Below, piece after piece: positions 30,137-38,634 of a DNA stretch of 64,000 nt. Positions within the stretch are counted from its first letter, which is position 1. Each line of letters starts with the position of its first letter. The notes under the pieces are model-generated. The model had not been told where the DNA came from and made no database searches. It was given only the letters and a program-made list of their open reading frames with translations. The DNA comes from an uncultured Algibacter sp. (lineage in GTDB: Bacteria; Bacteroidota; Bacteroidia; Flavobacteriales; Flavobacteriaceae): assembly GCF_947495925.1 (NCBI RefSeq), contig NZ_CANMAU010000001.1, forward strand, positions 663,523 to 727,522, read 5' to 3'. The position numbers and the translations under genes were made by a program.

Positions 30137-31822
30137 ATGTTGCTGATGGAAAATAGAGTAGAATTTTCAGTTTTAAATAGAACTGCACATATTGAAAAAT
30201 TACAAACACAAAAGTTTGATTTGGCCATAATAGGAGGTGGTGTCACTGGAGCAGGAATTGCTTTAGATGCCGCTTCACGTGGTCTAAAAGTATGCCTCTT
30301 AGAAAAAAATGACTTTGCCTCTGGCACAAGTAATAAATCTACTAAACTAATTCATGGCGGACTGCGTTACCTTAAACAGTTTGAAATTGGTTTAGTAAGG
30401 GAATCAGGCTCTGAGCGCGCCATTGTTCATAAATTAGCCCCGCACTTAGTTATTCCAGAAAAAATGTTATTACCCTTAGTAGAAGGTGGTACTTATGGAA
30501 AAATGATGACTTCCATCGGGCTAAAAGTTTATGATTTTCTTGCTGATGTAAAAGGAGATGATAGACGCCTTATGCTAAACAAGGAAGAAACTCTTGAAAA
30601 AGAATCTTTACTTGATAAGAAAGTTATTTTAGGAAGCGGACTTTATGCTGAATACCGAACGGATGATGCAAGATTAACTATTGAAATTCTGAAAAAGGCC
30701 GTATCGTATGGAGCTACTGTTATAAATTATTGTGAAATGGAATCGTTTGATTATAATAAAGATTCTAAAATCAAAAATCTTAACTGTAAAGACAACAATA
30801 CAGGAAATACCTTCAAAATTAAAGCCAGAAACTACGTTTCAGCAGCTGGTCCTTGGGTAGATAAACTGCGCATCAAAGACCACTCTATGAACAACAAGTA
30901 TTTACATTTAACAAAAGGGGTTCATATTGTATTTCCATTTGAAAAACTACCGGTAAAGCAGCCACTTTATTTTGATGTACCAGATGGTAGAATGATTTTT
31001 GCAATCCCCAGAGGTCGAGCTACCTATGTTGGAACCACAGACACCAATTATTCAGGAAACTTAGAACGTGTCGTAGCTACTAAAGATGATGCAGAATACC
31101 TTTTGAATGCCATTAATAGTACATTTCCTGATGTTCATCTTAATATTAATGATATCGAATCCAATTGGGCAGGCTTACGACCTTTAATCCATGAGGAAGA
31201 TAAAGACCCATCAGAATTATCTAGAAAAGACGAGCTTTTTGTATCTGAAAGCGGATTAATTTCAATAGCTGGCGGAAAATTAACGGGTTACCGCAGAATG
31301 GCACATCGTGTTATTGAAGCGGTTTTAAAAACCATGAAAACAAAACACACCAAAAATCTAAAAAAATCTAAAACCGAAAAAATTCATTTGGTGACACCTG
31401 CCCTTGAGAACTCTCACGACGTCACCTTATATCAAAAAGAATTAGAATTGAAACTATTAGAATGGGCTATTGATGATGGTTATTATGCTTGGTATTTATG
31501 CACAACCTATGGAAAACAAGCCGACATTATTATTGAAAAATCTAAATCTTTCGAAAACAAAAAGCACCCAGAACGACTTATTAGAGCCGAACTTTGGTTT
31601 TGCATCCATCATGAAATGACTAATAGTCTAACAGATTTCTTCGTGAGAAGAACAGGTCGGCTTTATTTCGATATTCCTAGTGTAAAAAAGTATATGCAAA
31701 TCATTTCCATTGATTGTGCAAATTATTTAAATTGGGATACCAAACGTATGGATTCTGAAAAAGAAAAAATGGAATTACTTTTAGAAGACGCAAGTACTTA
31801 TTACGAAAAAGAATTTGAGTAA
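30137..31822 (+). CDS. glpD: Glycerol-3-phosphate dehydrogenase, FAD-dependent
   Basis: Oxidises glycerol-3-phosphate to dihydroxyacetone phosphate and passes electrons to quinone at the inner membrane. FAD-binding Rossmann motif LAIIGGGVTGAGIALDAASRG; typical STKLIHGGLRYL and IAGGKLTGYRRMA; C-terminal DAO_C domain from about 440. The open frame extends upstream to 30023 inside glpK; the ATG at 30137, two bases after the glpK stop, is the sensible start (561 residues), with a second ATG at 30146. It supplies the last step of glycerol use in this operon. Confidence 0.94.
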   Translation: MLLMENRVEFSVLNRTAHIEKLQTQKFDLAIIGGGVTGAGIALDAASRGLKVCLLEKNDFASGTSNKSTKLIHGGLRYLKQFEIGLVRESGSERAIVHKLAPHLVIPEKMLLPLVEGGTYGKMMTSIGLKVYDFLADVKGDDRRLMLNKEETLEKESLLDKKVILGSGLYAEYRTDDARLTIEILKKAVSYGATVINYCEMESFDYNKDSKIKNLNCKDNNTGNTFKIKARNYVSAAGPWVDKLRIKDHSMNNKYLHLTKGVHIVFPFEKLPVKQPLYFDVPDGRMIFAIPRGRATYVGTTDTNYSGNLERVVATKDDAEYLLNAINSTFPDVHLNINDIESNWAGLRPLIHEEDKDPSELSRKDELFVSESGLISIAGGKLTGYRRMAHRVIEAVLKTMKTKHTKNLKKSKTEKIHLVTPALENSHDVTLYQKELELKLLEWAIDDGYYAWYLCTTYGKQADIIIEKSKSFENKKHPERLIRAELWFCIHHEMTNSLTDFFVRRTGRLYFDIPSVKKYMQIISIDCANYLNWDTKRMDSEKEKMELLLEDASTYYEKEFE

Positions 31823-31839
31823 AACATTGACTTAATCAC

Positions 31840-34800
31840 ATGAAAAATAGCCTATTAAAATTAGTCTCATATTTATGTTTAATGTTGCTCTTTTTCAGTT
31901 GTGACAAAAAAGAGGAAAAAGCTTCTACTTCAAAGACCCTATTTAAAACACTTAATTCAACTACTTCTGGTATTGACTTTTCGAATACACTTACAGAAAA
32001 TGACAGCTTAAACTATTTTACCTATTCCTATTTGTATATGGGCGGCGGTATTTCAGTGGGTGATATTAATAATGATGGTTTGAAAGATGTATTTTTTACT
32101 GGAAATCAGGTTTCAAACAAACTATACCTTAATAAAGGCAACCTTCAATTTGAAGATATTACTAAAAAATCAGGTGTTTCGGGTGATGATCGCTGGTACA
32201 CTGGTGTAACCATGGCAGATGTAAATGCCGATGGGTATTTAGATATTTACTGTTCTGTAGCAGGCAAATTTCAACCTAAAGAAAATCAATTATTCATAAA
32301 TAATCAAGATGGCACTTTTACTGAAAAAGCCCAGGAATATGGTTTGGCCGATATTGGAAATAGTGTTCAAGCTACCTTTTTCGATTATGATAAAGATGGG
32401 GATTTAGATGTTTATGTAGCCAACTACCCTATTACTAAATTTAATGCTTCGGTTTATGTTTACGAACAAAAAATGAAAACGGTAACTGACGTTGAAAGCG
32501 ATCATTTATACAAAAACGAAAACGGACAATTTGTAGATGTAACACGTGAAGCTGGGGTAACAAGTTTTGGATTAACACTAAGTGCCACTGTTGGGGATTT
32601 GAATAATGACACTTGGCCAGATATTTACATTTCAAACGACTTTGCTTCTCCAGATTATTTATACATGAATAATCAAGACGGCACCTTTCGAGAAGTAGTT
32701 AAACAAGCAACCTCGCATACCGCATTTTATGGTATGGGTGCAGATATTTCAGATTTCAATAACGATGGCAACCTAGATGTTTTTCAAGTCGATATGGATG
32801 CCAAAACTAATAAGCGCAAAAAGGCGAATATGGCAGGTATGAATCCTGATTTGTTTTGGGGTGTTGTAGATGCTGGTTTTCATTATCAATACATGCAAAA
32901 CTGTTTACAAATGAATACAGGTGTTTTTAAAGATGGGAATCCATTTTTCTCAAATGTATCTCGTATTTCAGGTGTATCTTCTACAGATTGGAGTTGGGGC
33001 CCTCTTTTTGCAGATTTCGATAACGATGGTTTAAAGGATTTATTCGTTACCAACGGAACAAGACGGGAAGTAAACAACCGCGATTTTTTCAATCAAATTG
33101 ATGATGCCTTTACTATTGAAAGTGATAAAACTCTTGAAATGAGCTTGAAGATTCCATCTGAAAGAATTGATAACTTCATCTATAAAAACAACGGAAACCT
33201 GAGCTTTAATCAAGCCAATAAAGACTGGGGCATTGAGTTTAAAGGCTTTTCAAATGGTGTGGCTTATGCCGATTTAGATAATGATGGCGACTTAGAAATT
33301 ATTACTAATAATATTGACGATAAAGCATCCGTTTTTCAAAACAATAGTTCGGAAACCAACAATTATATTACTATTAATTTTCAAGGTACTGTAAACAACA
33401 AGTTTGGGTTAGGTAATCGTGTTTTTATAACGCTCGATGATGAAACTCAAATGCAAGAACTAACTCTTACACGGGGCTTTCAATCATCTGTCGCACCCGA
33501 ATTGCATTTCGGATTGGGAAAAGCAGACAACATTGATGAGTTAAAAGTGATTTGGACCGATGGTACAACTGAAATTAAAAATAACGTATCTGTAAATCAA
33601 ACACTTCGTTTTAAACATGAAAATGCATCGGTTATAACTGAAAACATTGAACAGAATACATCTCTTTTTAATTCAGATATCGCCGGAGTTTTTCCAGAAC
33701 ATAGGCATGACGAAAATAAATTTGACGATTTTAAATATCAAGTTTTGTTACCTCATAAAATGTCGAATTTTGGTCCCGCCTTAGCCGTAGGCGATTTAAA
33801 TAATGATGGACTTGACGATTATTTTATTGGTGGGGCTTTTAATAGATTAGGAAGTTTATTTTTTCAAACCAAAAACGGATTTGAAAAGCAGAACGATTCC
33901 ATTTTTGAAAAAGATAAACTAAGTGAAGATATAGGTGCATTGATTTTTGATGCAGATAATGATGGTGACAAGGATTTATACGTAGTAAGCGGCGGATATG
34001 AATTTTCATCAAAATCTAAAATGCTTCAAGATAGGCTTTATGTAAATAATGGCACTGGGGGTTTCTCCAAATCAGATGGACTACCTGAAATGATTACTAG
34101 CGGATCAAAAGCCTATAACCTTGATTTTAATAACGATGGAAAACAAGATTTACTAGTATTAGGGAGACAAATTCCCGGAAGCTATCCTGCCCCAGCCAAT
34201 AGCTATTTATTAGAAAACAAAACCGAGAACGGTTTAATACAATTTAAAGATGTTACTCATACTAAAGCGAAAGCGTTTAAAAGTTTAGGAATGGCAACTT
34301 CAGCGGTTATAACAGATTTTAACAATGATAATTACGATGACATTATTATTGTTGGTGAATGGATGCCTATTCGTGTTTTTGAAAACACGAAAGGAACTTT
34401 CAAAGACGTTTCTGAAAGTTTAGGGTTAAATCGAGATACAACAGGATGGTGGTGGAGCATCAACCAAGGAGATTTTGATGGCGATGGCGATATGGATTAT
34501 ATCCTTGGAAACAATGGGCAAAACTATAAATACAAAGCAACTGAAAATGAAACCTTTGATATTTACGTTAACGATTTTGATCAGGATAGTAAGAACGATA
34601 TTGTTTTAAGCTACTATAATGGTGGAAAACAATACCCAGTTAGGGGGCGTGAATGTTCGTCACAACAAATTCCAAAAATAAAAGACAAATTCAAAGATTA
34701 CGAAACATTCTCTAATGCTACTCTGGTAGATGTTTATGAAGAAGACGCTTTAGAGTCTGCAACACATTACCAAGTTAAATCGTTCGCAAGTATTTATTTA

Positions 34801-35148
34801 GAAAACAAAAACGGAGAATTTATTATTCATAAACTTCCTGCGGAGGCGCAAACTTCAGGCATTAATAAAATATTGGTGAATGATTTTGATAGCGATGGAA
34901 ACCTTGATGCTTTAATTTCGGGAAACTTATTTTCATCTGAAGTAGAAACTCCCAGAAATGACGCTGGTTATGGACTATTTCTAAAAGGAAGTAATGACGG
35001 TTCTTTTCAGCCAATACCGCCCTCGGAAAGTGGTTTTTTCACTGTTGGTGATGTAAAAGATATGAGTCCTATTACCGTTGGAAGAGAAGACTATTTAATA
35101 GCTGTAAAAAACAATGATTACTTACAATTTATAAAAATTAACAAATAA
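31840..35148 (+). CDS. FG-GAP/VCBS repeat lipoprotein with ASPIC/UnbV domain
   Basis: 1102-residue lipoprotein with lipidated Cys21 (MLLFFSCDKK). Two sets of FG-GAP/VCBS blades of the type GDINNDGLKDVFFTG flank a central ASPIC/UnbV domain (about 510-595, ELTLTRGFQSS and ELHFGLGKA), suggesting two calcium-binding beta-propellers. Such proteins often accompany SusC/SusD loci, but their role is not known; ligand binding or surface scaffolding is a guess. It is the last gene of the operon, 17 nt after glpD. Confidence 0.85.
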   Translation: MKNSLLKLVSYLCLMLLFFSCDKKEEKASTSKTLFKTLNSTTSGIDFSNTLTENDSLNYFTYSYLYMGGGISVGDINNDGLKDVFFTGNQVSNKLYLNKGNLQFEDITKKSGVSGDDRWYTGVTMADVNADGYLDIYCSVAGKFQPKENQLFINNQDGTFTEKAQEYGLADIGNSVQATFFDYDKDGDLDVYVANYPITKFNASVYVYEQKMKTVTDVESDHLYKNENGQFVDVTREAGVTSFGLTLSATVGDLNNDTWPDIYISNDFASPDYLYMNNQDGTFREVVKQATSHTAFYGMGADISDFNNDGNLDVFQVDMDAKTNKRKKANMAGMNPDLFWGVVDAGFHYQYMQNCLQMNTGVFKDGNPFFSNVSRISGVSSTDWSWGPLFADFDNDGLKDLFVTNGTRREVNNRDFFNQIDDAFTIESDKTLEMSLKIPSERIDNFIYKNNGNLSFNQANKDWGIEFKGFSNGVAYADLDNDGDLEIITNNIDDKASVFQNNSSETNNYITINFQGTVNNKFGLGNRVFITLDDETQMQELTLTRGFQSSVAPELHFGLGKADNIDELKVIWTDGTTEIKNNVSVNQTLRFKHENASVITENIEQNTSLFNSDIAGVFPEHRHDENKFDDFKYQVLLPHKMSNFGPALAVGDLNNDGLDDYFIGGAFNRLGSLFFQTKNGFEKQNDSIFEKDKLSEDIGALIFDADNDGDKDLYVVSGGYEFSSKSKMLQDRLYVNNGTGGFSKSDGLPEMITSGSKAYNLDFNNDGKQDLLVLGRQIPGSYPAPANSYLLENKTENGLIQFKDVTHTKAKAFKSLGMATSAVITDFNNDNYDDIIIVGEWMPIRVFENTKGTFKDVSESLGLNRDTTGWWWSINQGDFDGDGDMDYILGNNGQNYKYKATENETFDIYVNDFDQDSKNDIVLSYYNGGKQYPVRGRECSSQQIPKIKDKFKDYETFSNATLVDVYEEDALESATHYQVKSFASIYLENKNGEFIIHKLPAEAQTSGINKILVNDFDSDGNLDALISGNLFSSEVETPRNDAGYGLFLKGSNDGSFQPIPPSESGFFTVGDVKDMSPITVGREDYLIAVKNNDYLQFIKINK

Positions 35149-35162
35149 TCTAAAAAAAGAAA

Positions 35163-35180
35163 GCAGCGTATAAACGCTGC
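35163..35180. terminator. Hairpin in the convergent gap after the UnbV lipoprotein gene
   Basis: GCAGCGT pairs with ACGCTGC around a 4-nt loop. The A7 tract before it becomes a U tract on the minus strand, so it would best stop transcripts from the 35592 gene; on the plus strand the U run is missing. Confidence 0.5.
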
Positions 35181-35333
35181 CATCAATCAAAAATCAAACT
35201 TAATCATCGCTATTAACCTAGTTCCATTTTTATAAACAAACTTAACCATCAAACTTTAAAAACCTAATTATTAGCTTAGTCACTCTTAGGTTTTTACACC
35301 ACAAATATACTCCCGTAATTCTTTTGTCTATGC

Positions 35334-35346
35334 GACATCTTGTGTC
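35334..35346. promoter_or_regulatory. GACA-N5-TGTC palindrome, site 1
   Basis: GACATCTTGTGTC ends one base before the stop of the small minus-strand gene. One of four such 13-nt palindromes between 35334 and 37207; see the entries at 35651, 37089 and 37195. Confidence 0.35.
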
Positions 35347-35592
35347 CTAAGTAAATTTTTTATCTATGAGCTTATGCAGTAATTTCGCTTCTTTATGTGT
35401 TAGCCTTTCTCCATTAATATCATTCAAAAGAAGAAGTGCTTTCTCATAGGAATGCTCGGGCATTTCTTCATCTTCAAGACTAACTTTAAGCAGCAATTTT
35501 TCAAGTTTTATTATAGTCTCTAACTGCTCTTCGTCCTTATGTGTACCTTTTCGTAACGTACTTTCCATAAGTTTTAATTTGAACAAAAGCAT
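35347..35592 (-). CDS. Small hypothetical protein
   Basis: Not recognised. About 81 charged residues, mostly helical (LETIIKLEKLLLKVSLEDEE, then LTHKEAKLLHKLIDKKFT), no signal peptide or membrane segment. The frame opens at a GTG at 35598; the ATG at 35592 is preferred, and MESTLRKG at 35568 is possible. An inverted repeat GGACAC...GTGTCC (35593-35619) covers its start. It is divergent from the XRE regulator gene and may be its partner. Alternatively it is a fortuitous frame. Confidence 0.5.
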   Translation of the reverse strand: MLLFKLKLMESTLRKGTHKDEEQLETIIKLEKLLLKVSLEDEEMPEHSYEKALLLLNDINGERLTHKEAKLLHKLIDKKFT

Positions 35593-35650
35593 GGACACAA
35601 TAAACTTTTTAAAGTGTCCAAATCTACTGACTATGAATCAATTTAAATAT

Positions 35651-35663
35651 GACACGGCATGTC
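35651..35663. promoter_or_regulatory. GACA-N5-TGTC palindrome, site 2
   Basis: GACACGGCATGTC lies in the divergent gap between the small gene (start 35592) and the XRE regulator (start 35711), where an autoregulatory operator would be expected. Confidence 0.5.
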
Positions 35664-35710
35664 TGAAATAACTCATTTTAGTTATATTTACTTACTAAAA
35701 AGGTACTTTA

Positions 35711-36583
35711 ATGAATCCATATAGTTCCATAGGAGCTCTTTTTATTGACTATCGAAACTTCAATAAACTTTCGCAATCTGATTTTGCCTATGCCATAGAT
35801 GTGGATCTTAGAACGGTACAACGATGGGAGAAAAATTTGACTCTAATAAAATCTGAGAAAGAAGAAAGCATTGTACTAGCAACCCTCATGCCTTATCAAC
35901 TTATACATAACTTAAATGCAGTAGTTCCGATACCAACTTTCTACAATTTTAAAACTCGTAAATATTCATTATCAAAACAAACTACTGATCTTCCTAAATT
36001 AAACTGGTTTAAGGATCAAATAGAAATTACCTCACCCAACTTAAGAACCATTGATTTTGATTTGGATTTTAAATATATAGCACAATTTATTGATTCTCAA
36101 AAGAGGGATAACAACTATGTAAATGCCGATCTCATAATAGAAGCCATACGATTACTTCCAGAATTAAATTTTGTACACACAGGAAAATCTGGGTATTATA
36201 ATGGCCATTGTATTGTTTTACCAATTAATAAAAACACTTATCAAAAATTAAGAAATAAAGACATCACAAACAAAGATTTAAGAGCTTCAGATTTAGTTAA
36301 CTACCATACCTTAGAGGAACCCATTTTTTATAGATATGATATTACTGGCGATTGCAACGACACTATTTTTTATGTCATGGCACATTTTTTTAGGTTTTTT
36401 AGAGACCTAAATAAGAGTAATTATATAATGTGTGGTTACACGGAGAGGGATGATAACTATCAAATAAACCTACAAATCGGGCTTAAGTTTGTATGGGAAG
36501 ATAAGGTATTGCAGAAGACATTGGGCTTAGAGGCTCCTCCTAGGTTTTTTGAAGGTAATTTTAATCTGTTTTTGTCCGATTAA
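35711..36583 (+). CDS. XRE-type HTH protein with unknown C-terminal domain
   Basis: 290 residues. Positions 5-50 form an XRE helix-turn-helix (FNKLSQSDFAYAIDVDLRTV, then QRWEKN). The rest (90-290) is unassigned; segments such as YYNGHCIVLPINKNTYQKL and a strand-rich end faintly recall an acetyltransferase-like fold, which I cannot confirm. No membrane segment. Likely regulates itself and its neighbours through the GACA-N5-TGTC palindromes around it. It may be an orphan regulator of a former mobile element beside the tRNA gene. Confidence 0.7.
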   Translation: MNPYSSIGALFIDYRNFNKLSQSDFAYAIDVDLRTVQRWEKNLTLIKSEKEESIVLATLMPYQLIHNLNAVVPIPTFYNFKTRKYSLSKQTTDLPKLNWFKDQIEITSPNLRTIDFDLDFKYIAQFIDSQKRDNNYVNADLIIEAIRLLPELNFVHTGKSGYYNGHCIVLPINKNTYQKLRNKDITNKDLRASDLVNYHTLEEPIFYRYDITGDCNDTIFYVMAHFFRFFRDLNKSNYIMCGYTERDDNYQINLQIGLKFVWEDKVLQKTLGLEAPPRFFEGNFNLFLSD

Positions 36584-36622
36584 AAAGACATACATTCCTT
36601 GTTCTAAACTATATACTGTAAC

Positions 36623-37033
36623 TTATTTTATAAAAGGGTTGGATGTTTGTACTCCAAGAGTTAAATAATCTTGAATATGCCTAAAAGAAGGTTTAACACC
36701 TATTTCATAAAGCATAGCATGCAAGGCAATAGCAAACCACCTTTTTTGATCAATAGACAGGTTATTAATCTCGGTATAGGTGTCATCTAAATTATTCAAA
36801 CTATAGTTTTTCATATACTTAGATTTAACACCAAAACCTATACTTTCAAATTGCTCATAAATATAATTGTACATTTCAAGATTCAATGGAGGTCCGTCTG
36901 CTCTCATAATCTTTAAAAATGTATGAGCCATTGCTGCCTTTTGCTCTAGAGTCAAGCTCCTGCTAAAAGCCATAAGCCTCGGGTGTCTTGCAAAACCATA
37001 TCTTCTTTTCTTTTTTTTGAATAAAGCGCTCAC
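36623..37033 (-). CDS. Hypothetical protein, possibly TerB-like
   Basis: Not recognised with confidence. 136 residues with a very basic start (MSALFKKKKRRYGFARHPR), then a helical region (LTLEQKAAMAHTFLKIMRADG, IYEQFESIGFG) that vaguely recalls TerB/DjlA-type helical domains. No signal peptide. Convergent with the XRE gene (39-nt gap). Its upstream region holds palindrome site 3, so it is probably in the same regulon. Confidence 0.6.
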   Translation of the reverse strand: MSALFKKKKRRYGFARHPRLMAFSRSLTLEQKAAMAHTFLKIMRADGPPLNLEMYNYIYEQFESIGFGVKSKYMKNYSLNNLDDTYTEINNLSIDQKRWFAIALHAMLYEIGVKPSFRHIQDYLTLGVQTSNPFIK

Positions 37034-37088
37034 GATATCTTGATTTTAGTGTCAAACAAAATTACATTGAAGGAACAATATTACATGC

Positions 37089-37101
37089 GACATAAAATGT
37101 C
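37089..37101. promoter_or_regulatory. GACA-N5-TGTC palindrome, site 3
   Basis: GACATAAAATGTC lies 56 nt upstream of the start of the minus-strand gene at 37033. Confidence 0.5.
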
Positions 37102-37194
37102 CGAAACTTCATTAGCCGAAATTTATGTAAAATATACATCATTATTTCTTCGAGGTTTTTGAAACCAAAAATACCTGATAATTAAACCTTTGAC

Positions 37195-37207
37195 GACATT
37201 AAATGTC
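37195..37207. promoter_or_regulatory. GACA-N5-TGTC palindrome, site 4
   Basis: GACATTAAATGTC, extended by one pair to CGACATTAAATGTCG, lies 48 nt before the lipoprotein start at 37256. Confidence 0.5.
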
Positions 37208-37255
37208 GTACCCCGGACCATTTTAGATGTCTATTTTTGACCATAAATATGTAAT

Positions 37256-37669
37256 ATGAAACAGCTAATTTCCCTTTTTATAATCTCTTTAATAATATTT
37301 GGATGTAGTACTGACGATGATAACAACGACCATGCATACCACTTAGAGTATGTAAATGTTATAAGTGCTGAACTTCCAGATGAATTTGTTCATGGAAACA
37401 CTTATAGAATTAACATAACTATAGAATTACCTAATAGTTGTTATTATTATTATAACCAATATGACTATTTCTATGAAGGAACATCGAGGATTATTTATCC
37501 TATAGGACATGTAGATGATAACGTTCCATGTACTTTAAACATTAGGGAAACAACTTTTTCGATCCCTGTACAAGCACTACAATCCGAACCTTATATTTTT
37601 AAGTTTTATCAAGGAGAAGATGCCGACGGACAAGATGTCTTCTTAACTATTGAAGTTCCTGTAATTTAA
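37256..37669 (+). CDS. Small putative lipoprotein
   Basis: 137 residues with a lipoprotein signal peptide and Cys17 (SLIIFGCSTDDDNND). The acidic run after the cysteine is common in Bacteroidota and may direct surface export. The remainder is beta-rich with a tyrosine-rich stretch (CYYYYNQYDYFYEG), no known domain. It lies between palindrome site 4 and a strong terminator, so it is probably monocistronic. Function unknown. Confidence 0.75.
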   Translation: MKQLISLFIISLIIFGCSTDDDNNDHAYHLEYVNVISAELPDEFVHGNTYRINITIELPNSCYYYYNQYDYFYEGTSRIIYPIGHVDDNVPCTLNIRETTFSIPVQALQSEPYIFKFYQGEDADGQDVFLTIEVPVI

Positions 37670-37700
37670 AAATCACAGTAGATATAAAATTAATAAAAAA

Positions 37701-37726
37701 GGTGTTCAAGACATTGAACACCTTTT
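37701..37726. terminator. Bidirectional terminator shared by lipoprotein and tRNA genes
   Basis: GGTGTTCAA pairs with TTGAACACC around a GACA loop, with A6 before and TTTT after. It can end the plus-strand lipoprotein transcript and the minus-strand tRNA transcript. Confidence 0.85.
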
Positions 37727-37728
37727 AC

Positions 37729-37805
37729 TGGTGGAGAAGATCGGATTCGAACCGACGACCTCTTGACTGCCAGTCAAGCGCTCTAGCCAACTGAGCTACA
37801 TCCCC
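37729..37805 (-). tRNA. tRNA-Ala (anticodon GGC)
   Basis: The minus strand folds as a cloverleaf of 77 nt including encoded CCA. D stem GCTC/GAGC, anticodon stem CTTGA/TCAAG with loop CTGGCAG (anticodon GGC, reading GCC), T stem GTCGG/CCGAT with TTCGAAT. The acceptor stem GGGGATG/CTTCTCC contains the G3-U70 pair that marks alanine tRNAs, and a U-U mismatch at 6-67. No integrase or duplicated 3' end was found nearby. Confidence 0.93.
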
Positions 37806-38162
37806 TTTCTCCTTATTTACAGTATTTACAAGCGTTTACAATACATATTATAGTATTTCAACTATGCTGCATTTACCTGCATTTGGATACAAATGTATGC
37901 ATTTAAGCCTAAAAATTCGCAACTTGTATTCACCTCCAAAATGATTTTTAAATTAAAAACCTTTAACTCATCTATTCTAAAGAAGAAAAACAATTAATGC
38001 AGAAATATATGAATATTTGAATTAACAAATAAATCTTACCGAAATCTTAACATGAAAATACCTAACTTTATACTCAACAAAAGTCCAAAACTAAGGTAAG
38101 TAGTACCTAAAGATCCATTAAATATAATATTAAAGGCAGTAATAACTAAAACAGCATGAATA
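37806..38162. other. Gene-free gap of 357 nt
   Basis: AT-rich. The first part, upstream of the tRNA, has three TTTACA words at 37816, 37825 and 37835, spaced about one helical turn. Further on, three GCATTT words and CATTTGGATACAAATG (a small inverted repeat) lie between 37867 and 37905. No gene or clear promoter was seen before the RidA gene. Confidence 0.5.
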
Positions 38163-38558
38163 ATGAGTACTAAAAATTATATAACAAAAGGTGAAGGACT
38201 TCCTAATTGGTCAAATCCTATTAGTCATGCAGTTGTTGTAAATAACATGTGTTTTGTGAGTGGTCAGTTATCTGTAAATACTGATGGAAAATATGTTTCT
38301 GGGACAATACTTGAAGAAGGAAATTTAGCATTTTCGAATTTTTTTTCAGCTATTAAAAATGCTGATTTTGAGAAAGAAGACATTGTTTTTATTGACATTG
38401 CATTTGACAATCTAAATGATTTACCCGAAATAAATAGACTGTTTATGGAATTATTCCCAGCTAATAAACGACCTGCCAGAACCATATATCAGGCTGAAGC
38501 TTTACCTTTTGGTGGAAAAATTAAAATTACTGGAACTGCAGTAAAAGAATTAATATGA
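38163..38558 (+). CDS. RidA-family protein
   Basis: 131-residue member of the RidA/YjgF/UK114 family. Classic RidA deaminates reactive enamine and imine intermediates left by PLP enzymes. The substrate-binding arginine is Arg106 in RPARTIYQAEALP; FVSGQLSVNTDG is the usual early strand. It forms trimers in the cytoplasm. It is a single gene with no enzyme partner beside it, so a detoxifying role rather than a pathway-specific one is assumed. Confidence 0.88.
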   Translation: MSTKNYITKGEGLPNWSNPISHAVVVNNMCFVSGQLSVNTDGKYVSGTILEEGNLAFSNFFSAIKNADFEKEDIVFIDIAFDNLNDLPEINRLFMELFPANKRPARTIYQAEALPFGGKIKITGTAVKELI

Positions 38559-38634
38559 CAGGGAAACATTCCAAATCAAAAAATACGCAAATTTTGAAAG
38601 TGATGAACGAATTAAAACTAAACTAAGCAATAAA

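Noticed and set aside
37729-38162. tRNA-linked integration site with att repeats
   Set aside because: No integrase gene and no second copy of the tRNA 3' end was found; the neighbouring words are short and AT-rich.
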